In this document: in pieces, positions 42,921 through 51,173 of the stretch
Position numbering within the stretch: the first letter of the stretch is position 1
Layout: every line of letters begins with the position of its first letter
Assembly: GCA_026014685.1 (NCBI GenBank)
Contig: JAOZHW010000007.1
Span: forward strand, 492,946 to 556,945
Length of the DNA: 64,000 nt
Reading direction: 5' to 3'
Origin: Candidatus Bathyarchaeota archaeon
GTDB taxonomy: Archaea > Thermoproteota > Bathyarchaeia > Bathyarchaeales > Bathycorpusculaceae
Translations under genes and position numbers: made by a program
Notes under the pieces: model-generated
Told to the model about the DNA's origin: nothing
Seen by the model: the letters and a program-made list of their open reading frames with translations, nothing else
Databases searched by the model: none

Positions 42921-45503
42921 ATGAAAATCAAAACCAATCTGAAAACAAAAGCATCTATAACTTTGATTCTACTGTTGACAATTACCCTCCCACTTTTCGC
43001 TATAACTCCAACTGAATGCCAAACATCTGCAGGGAAATCAACTACACATGCCATGCTTACAGTTAACCCCAACCCTGTAGGCGTCGGTCAAAAAGCACTC
43101 ATTGTAATGTGGGCAGGTATGCTGTTGCCAAACGCAGCCGTAACCAACGACATACGCTTCCACGACTACAGCCTTACTATCACCAAGCCTGATGGAAAAA
43201 CAGAAACAATGAAATGGGCTATCGTTGAAGACACGACATCAACACAATACACAACCTACGTACCCGATCAAGTCGGCACATACACTTTAAACTTCAGCTA
43301 TCCAGATCAAGTGTACACTTGGAATGCCACAGCGGCGATGAGAACCTGGACAAACCATGTCTTTCTCGGAGCAAGCAAAACAGTCACTCTCATAGTACAG
43401 GAAGAACAGCTACCTGAACCAATAAGCAGCTACCCCCTTCCAACCGAGTACTGGACGCGCCCAATCGAAGGACAGAACACTGACTGGTGGTCTATTTCGT
43501 CACACTGGCTTGGCAGTGACCACCCACTGCATTATAATCTAGTGGCGGCAGACGCGATGTACCAGCCAGACGGCGCCGCTCCTAACAGCCCACACGTAAT
43601 GTGGACTAAACGTATTGATGAAGGAGGCGTTGTCGGAGGCAGCTTAACTGGCATCGAAGGCGAAATGTACTACAGCGGTTCAGCATACCAACCAAGATTC
43701 TACAACCCGATAATAATGAATGGTTTACTCTTCTATGCGGTTCCATCCCAGAACTCTATGTCAGGAGGCGGATACATGTGCGTTGATTTACAAACTGGCG
43801 AAGAAATATGGTTCAACCCGAAAATAGGCGTTGAAAGCGATTGGCCTATTCCCTCCTTTGGATATCTCTATACTGCCCATACCGAGAACCAACATGGCGC
43901 AATCCCTAATGGTGTTTTGTTCTCAAGCAACTTTGCAGTCGCATATGAACCATGGACAGGACAACGTCTCTTCAACGTAACTGGTGTACCTTCAGGCATG
44001 GCTGCAGTTGGACCACAAGGCGAAATACTACGCTACCAAATAAACATTGCAAGCAGATGGCTGGCTCAATGGAACTCTTCACGGCTATGGTCCACAGCTT
44101 CAAGCGGCTGGGTACCTGACTGGAACACAACCAACGGCTGGGTAAACGCTAGCACAAGTGCACGTTATGACTGGAACGTGTCCATACCAACGTCTATACC
44201 CACAAGCACCTCTCCATTTAAAGCAATTTGTGACGATATACTGCTTGGTTCTACCACGTTTACAAGCTTTTCAGGCATCGGAACTCCAAACCCCTATACT
44301 ATGTGGGCTATCAGTCTGAAGCCGGAATCCCGAGGACAACTGCTTTGGCTAAAACAATACGATGCACCACCAGAAAATATCACCCGAATGTTACGCGCAG
44401 TTGACCCTGTTAATCGCGTCATCATTATGCTGGACAAAGAGACCTTCCAATATCTAGGCTACAACATGGACAACGGAAACTATATGTGGACAACAGCCGT
44501 GCCTGAAGGCATTTCTGACTTTGCATACTTTGACTCAACGCATGGCTCAGTATTCTGCACAGTCGACCACGGTGTTCTATACAATAGCGGCTTTGGCGGA
44601 GTACTATACGCCTACGACACGAAAACAGGTAAACTACTATGGACTTACGGTAACGGCGGCGAAGGCAACAGTACATTCAGTGGTCTGCAAACACCTTGGG
44701 GTAACTATCCACAATTCATATCAAACACAGCCGACGGCAAAGTCTTTCTGTTCAGTGGCGAACACTCTCCCAACACTCCACTATACAAAGGCTTACGGGT
44801 AAGGGCTGTTAACGCTACTACAGGCGAAGAAATCTGGACTCTACTCGGATCAATGGGCTATCCTCCACGTCAATGGTATCCTGTTGCAGACGGCTTTATT
44901 GCATACCATAACATGTACGATGGACAAATCTACTGCATAGGCAAAGGACCCAGCGCAACAACCGTAGAAGCACCCATGACAGCGGCCACACTAGGCCAAA
45001 GTGTTGTCATCAGAGGAACCGTAATGGACATAGCAGCAGGCACAAAACAAAAAGAGCAGGCAGCACGCTTCCCCAATGGTGTCCCCGCAGTCTCTGACGC
45101 AAGCCAAGGCGTATGGATGGAATACGTCTACATGCAGAAACCGCGTCCAACCAACGTCACTGGAGTTACTGTTGAGTTAAACGTTGTTGACGCTAACGGT
45201 AACTACCGATCAATCGGAACAACCACTACAAACGCAGACGGCTTCTTTAGCTTAAACTGGAAACCCGACATAGAAGGCAAATACACTGTTTATGCTTCAT
45301 TTGCTGGAAGTGAATCCTACTGGCCATCACATGCAGTAACCGCGTTCGCAGTCGACCCCGCACCAGCAACCCCAACACCGCAACCAACCCAACCACCCTC
45401 CATGGCTGACCTGTACTTCGTACCCAGCATAGTGGGCGTTATCGTAGCAATCATCGCTGTCGGCGCAGTCCTCGCACTATTACTGCTCAGAAAACGACCA
45501 TAA
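42921..45503 (+). CDS. Secreted, membrane-anchored PQQ-type beta-propeller protein (paralogue)
   Basis: 860 aa, same plan as the protein at 507-3164: signal peptide (about 8-35), Ig-like region, propeller blades (YMCVDLQTGEEIWFNP, LYAYDTKTGKLLWTYG, VRAVNATTGEEIWTLL), a second Ig-like domain with VELNVVDANGNYRSIGTTTT, a Thr/Pro linker and a C-terminal membrane helix ending RKRP. The linker and surrounding FAVDPAPATPTPQPTQPPSM are identical in the two proteins. It has its own promoter without the Lrp-side palindromes, so the two copies are probably regulated differently. Surface location is likely; function unknown. Confidence 0.8.
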   Translation: MKIKTNLKTKASITLILLLTITLPLFAITPTECQTSAGKSTTHAMLTVNPNPVGVGQKALIVMWAGMLLPNAAVTNDIRFHDYSLTITKPDGKTETMKWAIVEDTTSTQYTTYVPDQVGTYTLNFSYPDQVYTWNATAAMRTWTNHVFLGASKTVTLIVQEEQLPEPISSYPLPTEYWTRPIEGQNTDWWSISSHWLGSDHPLHYNLVAADAMYQPDGAAPNSPHVMWTKRIDEGGVVGGSLTGIEGEMYYSGSAYQPRFYNPIIMNGLLFYAVPSQNSMSGGGYMCVDLQTGEEIWFNPKIGVESDWPIPSFGYLYTAHTENQHGAIPNGVLFSSNFAVAYEPWTGQRLFNVTGVPSGMAAVGPQGEILRYQINIASRWLAQWNSSRLWSTASSGWVPDWNTTNGWVNASTSARYDWNVSIPTSIPTSTSPFKAICDDILLGSTTFTSFSGIGTPNPYTMWAISLKPESRGQLLWLKQYDAPPENITRMLRAVDPVNRVIIMLDKETFQYLGYNMDNGNYMWTTAVPEGISDFAYFDSTHGSVFCTVDHGVLYNSGFGGVLYAYDTKTGKLLWTYGNGGEGNSTFSGLQTPWGNYPQFISNTADGKVFLFSGEHSPNTPLYKGLRVRAVNATTGEEIWTLLGSMGYPPRQWYPVADGFIAYHNMYDGQIYCIGKGPSATTVEAPMTAATLGQSVVIRGTVMDIAAGTKQKEQAARFPNGVPAVSDASQGVWMEYVYMQKPRPTNVTGVTVELNVVDANGNYRSIGTTTTNADGFFSLNWKPDIEGKYTVYASFAGSESYWPSHAVTAFAVDPAPATPTPQPTQPPSMADLYFVPSIVGVIVAIIAVGAVLALLLLRKRP

Positions 45504-45701
45504 ACGGTGTAAACAATGCAAAACTACTTTCCCTTTCTTTTTTAGTTTTAAAACTATGCATTCAGGTTGGGGCTGAGTGGGCTTCTGGGTTTAAAATTAC
45601 GAAGTTGCGATCGTGGTTTTCATTTTTCTTTTCTCCTAAAGAAAACGGACCCAGAATCCCCAGCAAACCCGCCAATGCAACTCCGTTCGAGCCTTTTACG
45701 G

Positions 45702-45743
45702 CTTTATATAAGGGAGGGGGCCTCTCAGCAGAGACGTCGCGTG
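45702..45743 (+). repeat. Dispersed 42-bp repeat, copy B
   Basis: It starts CTTTATATAAGGGAGGGGG and ends AGCAGAGACGTCGCGTG, with CTCTCAGCAGAG able to form a short hairpin. It lies between the convergent PQQ protein gene and the InlB-repeat-like protein gene. It matches copy A at 39 of 42 and copy C at 34 of 42 positions. Confidence 0.8.
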
Positions 45744-45796
45744 TTAATCCCCGAAAAGATACTGAAAAAAATAAAAAGAGAAAGGGAAGTTTTTGT

Positions 45797-46570
45797 TTAC
45801 TTCCGTTTTGATAAGAAAACGCCGAAGACGACGAGCATAACGATGATTACGACGACTAAAGCGATGATGATCCACATCTCGGTGCTTAAGCCGCCCATCG
45901 TTGCGCCTGGAGTTGGGGTGGGTGTGGGTTCCGTTGTGCCTATTGGAACAAAGACTGCTTGGTAAGCGAAGGTAGCTGAGTAGCCGTGGTTAACGTTGTA
46001 TGGGTTGTCTGTTGGGTTCCAGTTCGTGGGGTAGTTACCGTGTCCAGTGTCGAAGCCGCATATTGTCCAATGCGAAAATTGCCAGCCATCGTTTGGAACC
46101 GCGGTTAAGTCAAAGTTTTCTGCGTTTGCTAAAGCATATGTTCCCGGCGGTGGGTTGGTTGTTCCACCTGCTGAGGGTAAAATCACTACTATTGCAGCTT
46201 TGCTTAAGTCAGCGGGGACTGATCGGCCTGGAAGAGCGGAGGGAACTATGAAGACTGGTGTTACGTCGTAGGTTACTCCGCCTGAAGCGGTGAAAGTTAA
46301 GGGGTTTTCAGATATGACCAGATCGCCTGATCCGTCGCTGGGCGAGACAACCCAACTTGAGAACACATGGTCAGCGTCGGGGGTTGCGGTTATGGTTACT
46401 GTGTCGCCATCCGCGTACGTTGTTGTTCCTGTAACGTCGGTTGTTCCTCCTGGTGAAGCATTCACTGTTACAGTTGCGTTTGTTTCGGCTCCTACTGTTG
46501 CACTGTTGAGAACAGCCATCAAAAATAGAACGAAGACTAAACTAAATGCATAAAACTTAGATTTTTTCAC
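45797..46570 (-). CDS. Secreted surface protein with InlB-type repeats and C-terminal anchor
   Basis: 257 aa. Signal peptide MKKSKFYAFSLVFVLFLMAV, then a beta-rich region with VTVNASPGGTTDVTGTTTYA and DGDTVTITATPDADHVFSSW, and later FDLTAVPNDGWQFSHWTICG. These GGT...Y..G..V.L.A.P..GY.F..W units are the divergent InlB B-repeat pattern. A Thr/Pro linker and a membrane helix (MWIIIALVVVIIVMLVVFGV) ending SKRK follow. It should stand on the outer surface; a binding role is inferred. Confidence 0.72.
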   Translation of the reverse strand: MKKSKFYAFSLVFVLFLMAVLNSATVGAETNATVTVNASPGGTTDVTGTTTYADGDTVTITATPDADHVFSSWVVSPSDGSGDLVISENPLTFTASGGVTYDVTPVFIVPSALPGRSVPADLSKAAIVVILPSAGGTTNPPPGTYALANAENFDLTAVPNDGWQFSHWTICGFDTGHGNYPTNWNPTDNPYNVNHGYSATFAYQAVFVPIGTTEPTPTPTPGATMGGLSTEMWIIIALVVVIIVMLVVFGVFLSKRK

Positions 46571-46728
46571 TCTTTATATCTCCTTAAGGTGTCTTGCTTG
46601 CTATATTCTTGCATTTACTTAATGAAAACTTGTGACTGTAGTCCTACAGTAACAAAAACAGCTAAAACAAGCAAAAAAAGAAAAAGCTGCTTCAAAATAA
46701 TGAGAAAAAAGTGAAAGGCAAAAGCAAA

Positions 46729-47073
46729 CTACTTTAAAACTGGAACCACAAGCCACCTAACATTCTCAAACCCATACTTGGTAATCAATGGATCAGCGAA
46801 GTTCGGAGCCAAATCGTCATCAATCTCCGAGAGCACCACCGTGTCGCCGATGCGGTAGACGACTGCGATTTCGGTGAGGTCTTTTAGGGCTGCGTATTTG
46901 CCTCGGATTTCCCAATACCCCGGCTCATTGCGGCCAACCTCCATAATCCATGAATACTTATCTTCGGGGTGTTTGCCCTCTGTGTAGTTAAATTCGCAGA
47001 CGGTTTCACCGACCACTTTAGGGTCGTCAGCTGTTTTAACGTAAAACCAAAGTGTCATAAAGAAACGCCACAT
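46729..47073 (-). CDS. Uncharacterised small protein
   Basis: 114 aa from ATG 47073; ATG 47058 (MTLWFYVKTADDPKVVGETV) is an alternative that leaves a short leader after a TATAAG box near 47096. It is a beta-rich soluble protein (YSWIMEVGRNEPGYWEIRGK, then DLTEIAVVYRIGDTVVLSEI) with no membrane segment. It follows the HemK-like gene by 32 bp on the same strand. No family recognised. Confidence 0.6.
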   Translation of the reverse strand: MWRFFMTLWFYVKTADDPKVVGETVCEFNYTEGKHPEDKYSWIMEVGRNEPGYWEIRGKYAALKDLTEIAVVYRIGDTVVLSEIDDDLAPNFADPLITKYGFENVRWLVVPVLK

Positions 47074-47105
47074 AAACTTAGCACGTTTGTGCCCTTATAG
47101 GTTTC

Positions 47106-47723
47106 CTAAGTTTGGGGTTTGGCTTCGATTAGGGTTAAGGTTTCAAAGAAGGGTAACTGTTGTTCGGCGATGACCTCTGCTTTTAGGCCGTTTTTGGCGA
47201 AGTTTTGCATGGTTGCTTGGACGCCTGTGAGTGTGGACTGCATCAAAAGCACTCGCCCATCTGGCGCGAGATACGCACCGACGGCGGAGATGAAGCGATC
47301 CACCACCAACCGTCCATCCGCGCCGCCAGCCCAAGACCGACCAATCCAAGACTCCGCCTCACCGTCCTCAGAAGGCAAATAAGGAGCATTAAACAGCACC
47401 AAATCAAATTTGGCGCCGTCGCGTATTGCGGTGAAGAGGTCGCCTTGGTAGAAATCGATGTTTTGGGTTCCGTTTAGTTTGGCGTTTGCTTTGGCGCAGC
47501 GGACAGCGTAAGGATTCAAATCCACCGCAACCACACTGCGGGCTTTTTGTGCTGCCAAAACCGCCAATATGCCTGAGCCAGTGCCCAAATCCAACACCAA
47601 CTCGCCTAGTGCAACTTTGAGGTTTTCTGCGAAGAGAAAAGAATCCTCCGCGGGCTCATACACGTCGTCAGATACATCAAAAAAGAATCCGTCGAAATGG
47701 ACACGTTTAGTTGGGGAGGGCAT
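47106..47723 (-). CDS. HemK/Mtq2-like protein glutamine methyltransferase
   Basis: 205 aa from ATG 47723 (MPSPTKRVHFDGFFFDVSDD). A longer frame to 47774 would overlap ksgA more and is less likely. The class I fold shows VYEPAEDSFLFAE, motif I LDLGTGSGILAV, and the catalytic segment FNAPYLP, where families usually have NPPY. Archaeal homologues methylate the GGQ glutamine of release factor aRF1. The Ala in NAPY is unusual. The start overlaps the ksgA stop by 17 bases, so translation is probably coupled. Confidence 0.82.
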   Translation of the reverse strand: MPSPTKRVHFDGFFFDVSDDVYEPAEDSFLFAENLKVALGELVLDLGTGSGILAVLAAQKARSVVAVDLNPYAVRCAKANAKLNGTQNIDFYQGDLFTAIRDGAKFDLVLFNAPYLPSEDGEAESWIGRSWAGGADGRLVVDRFISAVGAYLAPDGRVLLMQSTLTGVQATMQNFAKNGLKAEVIAEQQLPFFETLTLIEAKPQT

Positions 47724-48525
47724 TGGTGATTGCTCCGAAATCTTTAGGCGACAACTCTCGGACACGTTTATCATGGAAAGGCATGTTAGTTGCGATGGTT
47801 TCGGCGTCGTGCTTGCTTAGTTTGAGGTGGCTGCGTATGTATGGGGTGAGGGCTTTGGCGAGTTTTTTGTTGCGTTGGGTGAAGAGCCATTTGGTTAGCT
47901 GGATAAAGGCAGATTGGTTTTTGACTTCGAAGGGTTTGGTGGCCCATGGTTTTAGGCTTAAAATTACAGAGTCCACTTCGGGCGGGGGGATGAACATGTC
48001 TTTAGGCACGGGGTCTAAGAGTTTTGCTTCTGCTTGATGCTGCACCACAACAGTTAACCATCCGTACTCTTCGCTGCCCACTTTCGCAACGAGGCGTTCG
48101 CAGAATTCCCTCTGCAAAATCATCACCGCACAATCTACACTTCGCTCCAGCACCCACATAACCAGTTGAGAAGACAAATAATACGGTGGAATAGCAATGA
48201 CCTTGTTAAACGGTGGCATCTTGGCTTTCAATACGTCGCCCTCAACCAAGGTAACGTTACCGTAACCTTTGACTTGTTCTCTGAGCACCGCCGCCACCTC
48301 TCTGTCTTTTTCGGCAGCCACCACCGCTTTACATCGCTCAGAAAGAAACCGAGTTAAAAACCCAAAACCTGCCCCAGCATCCAACACCACATCAGATGGG
48401 CTTAGCGCTGCGTATTGGGCGAGTTTGGGGTAGAAGGCGGGTTCGACCATGAAGTTTTGGCCCAAAAGCTTGTTTGGGCTAATCTTGTGGCTTAAAAGTA
48501 GTTGTTGGATGGCTTCATGGCTCAT
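47707..48525 (-). CDS. rsmA: rRNA adenine dimethyltransferase (KsgA/Dim1)
   Basis: 272 aa. SPNKLLGQNFMVEPAFYPKL near the start, motif I LDAGAGFGFLTRFL, acidic AAEKD, and the active-site region VIAIPPYYLSSQ fit KsgA/Dim1, which dimethylates two adenines near the 3' end of 16S rRNA. The usual (N/S)(L/I)PY start of motif IV reads IPPY here, so the Asn is missing. This should be checked against close relatives. It is part of the SRP54-to-HemK minus-strand operon. Confidence 0.88.
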   Translation of the reverse strand: MSHEAIQQLLLSHKISPNKLLGQNFMVEPAFYPKLAQYAALSPSDVVLDAGAGFGFLTRFLSERCKAVVAAEKDREVAAVLREQVKGYGNVTLVEGDVLKAKMPPFNKVIAIPPYYLSSQLVMWVLERSVDCAVMILQREFCERLVAKVGSEEYGWLTVVVQHQAEAKLLDPVPKDMFIPPPEVDSVILSLKPWATKPFEVKNQSAFIQLTKWLFTQRNKKLAKALTPYIRSHLKLSKHDAETIATNMPFHDKRVRELSPKDFGAITNALPN

Positions 48526-48537
48526 CGCTTAGCCCTT

Positions 48538-49113
48538 TTACTGTGCACGCGTGAACAGACGGTACTTGCTGTCGCCTTCCAACTCTTCTAGAACACGTTT
48601 AGTGATAAGTTTCACTGGGTTAGGTAATTCTGTGCGCTTCTGCAAGTCTTCAAAACTCTCAAAGGGTTTACGTTGGCGTTCGTTGATGACTTGCCACATG
48701 TACTTTTTACCGATACCAGGCACCAGTTCGAGAGCATGCATTCTGGGTGTTATGGCGCGTGCGGTGTTGAAGAAGTTAACAAACCACGCTTCACGGTTCG
48801 CTACGATTTTACTGATAACCGTCGGTAACTCTGCTTTGGCGGCTGCCGTTAACTCTTCGAAGCCGATGCGACCGATGATGTAGGTAACTTCTTCACGGCT
48901 ATCTTTGCCGACATGCACACGGTCACCTGGCTTAAGCATCAAACCCTCCTTAACCAGCGCCTCCAAGACGGTGAAGAATTCTTCGCCGACACATTGAATC
49001 AAGGCGCCTGCATGGTATCCTGCTCTGCCTGTTGGGCGAAAACCAGGTTTACCGTGGGGAAGGAAGTCTAGTACGTAGGCGTTTTCTTCGTAGCGTTTTT
49101 CCATTAAACTCAC
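48538..49113 (-). CDS. DUF655 RNA-binding-type protein
   Basis: 191 aa (ATG 49113 or 49104). AYVLDFLPHGKPGFRPTGRA, then ALIQCVGEEFFTVLEALVKE and a helix-hairpin-helix LELVPGIGKKYMWQVINERQ are the DUF655 pattern. The family sits between Rpo4 and KsgA in many archaea and is presumed to bind RNA; its job is not settled. Gap to ksgA is 12 bp. Confidence 0.88.
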   Translation of the reverse strand: MSLMEKRYEENAYVLDFLPHGKPGFRPTGRAGYHAGALIQCVGEEFFTVLEALVKEGLMLKPGDRVHVGKDSREEVTYIIGRIGFEELTAAAKAELPTVISKIVANREAWFVNFFNTARAITPRMHALELVPGIGKKYMWQVINERQRKPFESFEDLQKRTELPNPVKLITKRVLEELEGDSKYRLFTRAQ

Positions 49114-49171
49114 TCTTCTGTCCTCTACTGTATTCTCGCTTACTGCTTAAAAATACTTTAGCCACTTAGAG

Positions 49172-49510
49172 CTACTTGAGCAGGCGAGTTTCGTTTAAAA
49201 GCTCAACGATTTCCTTTAGTTTCTGAGCTTCGATGATTTTTTTACCGCCAGCCAAGAAAACGCGCAGTTCATCCACGGTTTCAGGCATACAGTTTATGAT
49301 TTGGACTGCTTCAGCTTCGTCGAGTTCGTATTCTTTGACAAGTTTCTGCAAGAGTTGTTCAGCTTTTTCGGCGTCTGCTTTGCTGAATTTGTTGACGTAG
49401 TCGAGTGTGCGGCGTTGGAATTGGTCGAGGTTTTCTTCGCCTATACTGTCCAGTACTTTTTTAACTTGGGGCAGTGTTAGGCGGTTTTCGCTTACTTCTC
49501 TCTTGCTCAT
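49172..49510 (-). CDS. rpoF: RNA polymerase subunit Rpo4 (RpoF)
   Basis: 112 aa. It has the HRDC-like helical fold of Rpo4: NRLTLPQVKKVLDSIGEENL, then QFQRRTLDYVNKFSKADAEK and AVQIINCMPETVDELRVFLA. It pairs with Rpo7 as the polymerase stalk. It follows L21e by 12 bp in the same operon. Confidence 0.92.
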   Translation of the reverse strand: MSKREVSENRLTLPQVKKVLDSIGEENLDQFQRRTLDYVNKFSKADAEKAEQLLQKLVKEYELDEAEAVQIINCMPETVDELRVFLAGGKKIIEAQKLKEIVELLNETRLLK

Positions 49511-49522
49511 CTTGTACTCAAC

Positions 49523-49831
49523 TCACTGACCAGTGTATGGTTCCATGTGCTCTGAGCGGACGATTATGGTTTTTCTAGCTTCACCCTGAGGTACACTGAT
49601 AACGTATCCTCTGCCACGTTTCTCTACGATGTGGCCGATTTTGCCGTGGAAACGTTTGTGAGGCATACTCTTCTGTGTGCTAGAATCCATCTTTATGATG
49701 ACTTCGTCGCCTGCAGCGTACTCGTGGAGCAACTTGCTGATTTTGGGTTTACCTCTGGCACGGACTGGTTTGCGCAGAAGACTGCGTGTGCCCGAGTAAT
49801 AGCCTTTTGAACCTTTCATCTTTGTTTTCAC
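49523..49831 (-). CDS. rpl21e: Ribosomal protein L21e
   Basis: 102 aa. KGSKGYYSGTRSLLRKPVRA, then AAGDEVIIKMDSSTQKSMPH and FHGKIGHIVEKRGRGYVISV are the L21e signature. Its start directly abuts the pus10 stop (49832). This is the common archaeal order Pus10, L21e, Rpo4. Confidence 0.95.
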   Translation of the reverse strand: MKTKMKGSKGYYSGTRSLLRKPVRARGKPKISKLLHEYAAGDEVIIKMDSSTQKSMPHKRFHGKIGHIVEKRGRGYVISVPQGEARKTIIVRSEHMEPYTGQ

Positions 49832-51163
49832 CTATTCCATTATTACGTTGAGAACGTCAAGCTTAAGCGTCTTCGCTGGGTTATTAAGCAAAGCCGACAC
49901 GTTGGGTACTGTACGTCCTTCATCTCCAGACACCAATTCTTTAACGTAAAGCCCCCCTTGACATTTGATATAGAGGAGAGCTTTCTTAAGCGTCACCTTC
50001 TTAACTTCAAGCTTATATATGTACCTTTCCCGCACAATATCGGCGCGTCGATGCACAACCCGCAGTGGCGTCTGCTGCTTAATCAATGCGCCTGTTAGTT
50101 TTTCCTCCAGTAATTTGAGGTCTTCGTCGGTTAGGTCTTTTTCGAACTCAGCCAGTAACCGGTACTCTTTCTGTGCACTTTCCCCTTTCTTGAGGTGACG
50201 TACATCATCTTTGGAGGCAAAATGTAGCTCCGACACTTCCACTTTACCGACGCCGTTGGCGTTGATTTTGGCTTCGATCTCTTTTAGGTCAAAGACGCGT
50301 TTTTTAGGTTTCGAAACCTCGACGATGAACGGTCTCCCAGAACCCAACATGCGAGCATCTATGTCTTCTCTGCCAGAAGCATGGAAAAAAGATTCTTTGC
50401 CGCCTGAGGCTTCAAGAATCGGCTTAGAAGTGTAGGCTTCAACCGACTCAGGATAAAGTTTACCTGTGCCGCCGCATTTCTCGCAGCCTTTTCCCCGACA
50501 GCTACAGAACCACTCTGACTGTGGAATGTCTCGCACTAGCTTGCGGTATCTGCCACCTACAAAGAGGGGGTTAACTTGGACTCGGATTTTTTCCTCGAAG
50601 GGCGCGATTACGGGAACAACTTCTGGAGTGAGGTATTCGGCTTCTTTACCTGTAGCTTTAGCGAGGGCTTTGCCGAGGACTCTGCCGAATTCGTGGCGCA
50701 TACTTTCACCGTGTGTTATGTTAAAGGCGCCTTTGAATTCGTCTTCCCGCTCTTCAACTTGGATGGGCAACTCGATGCCTACAAGGAAAGTGGCGAATTG
50801 GTAGCCTTCCAGCGCTTTTTGGGCTTTCTCGACTAAACTATCAACATGTTCAAACTTGCCTTCACAGAGATAGCATTTGGCGTCGGCTTCCTGTTTAGGC
50901 ACCCGCTTTTTTAGGTGCTTGAGCGTCTCTTGGGCGGTGACGCAGAAACCGTTGCTCGCCAAAACTTTGAGCCGCTTTATGCCCTCCGCGTCTTTTTCTT
51001 GGGTGGCTAACTCGTTGGCTTGCATGGTTAAACTAACCTTGAGCGCCGCTCCACGCACGTTGTTTTCCATGCTGTAGCCTAAAAGGGCGAATTGTCTGCC
51101 CAAGCAGTGGTCGCAAAGCGGGTATTTACTGAGTAACTCGTAAGCTTTCTCTAAAACATCCAT
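49832..51163 (-). CDS. pus10: tRNA pseudouridine synthase Pus10
   Basis: 443 aa. An N-terminal zinc-binding part (CDHCLGRQF, then CYLCEGKF) and THUMP-like region precede the catalytic core with GREDIDARMLGSGRPFIVEV, whose Asp is the nucleophile. A C-terminal region has CQGGLYVKELVSGDEGRTVP. Archaeal Pus10 makes pseudouridine at tRNA positions 54 and 55. It lies 10 bp after SRP54 on the same strand. Confidence 0.94.
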   Translation of the reverse strand: MDVLEKAYELLSKYPLCDHCLGRQFALLGYSMENNVRGAALKVSLTMQANELATQEKDAEGIKRLKVLASNGFCVTAQETLKHLKKRVPKQEADAKCYLCEGKFEHVDSLVEKAQKALEGYQFATFLVGIELPIQVEEREDEFKGAFNITHGESMRHEFGRVLGKALAKATGKEAEYLTPEVVPVIAPFEEKIRVQVNPLFVGGRYRKLVRDIPQSEWFCSCRGKGCEKCGGTGKLYPESVEAYTSKPILEASGGKESFFHASGREDIDARMLGSGRPFIVEVSKPKKRVFDLKEIEAKINANGVGKVEVSELHFASKDDVRHLKKGESAQKEYRLLAEFEKDLTDEDLKLLEEKLTGALIKQQTPLRVVHRRADIVRERYIYKLEVKKVTLKKALLYIKCQGGLYVKELVSGDEGRTVPNVSALLNNPAKTLKLDVLNVIME

Positions 51164-51173
51164 CCACGTTAAC

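Noticed and set aside
45567..45965. 132-codon open frame after the second PQQ gene
   Set aside because: It overlaps the InlB-repeat-like gene on the opposite strand and runs through repeat copy B; no domain is recognisable.
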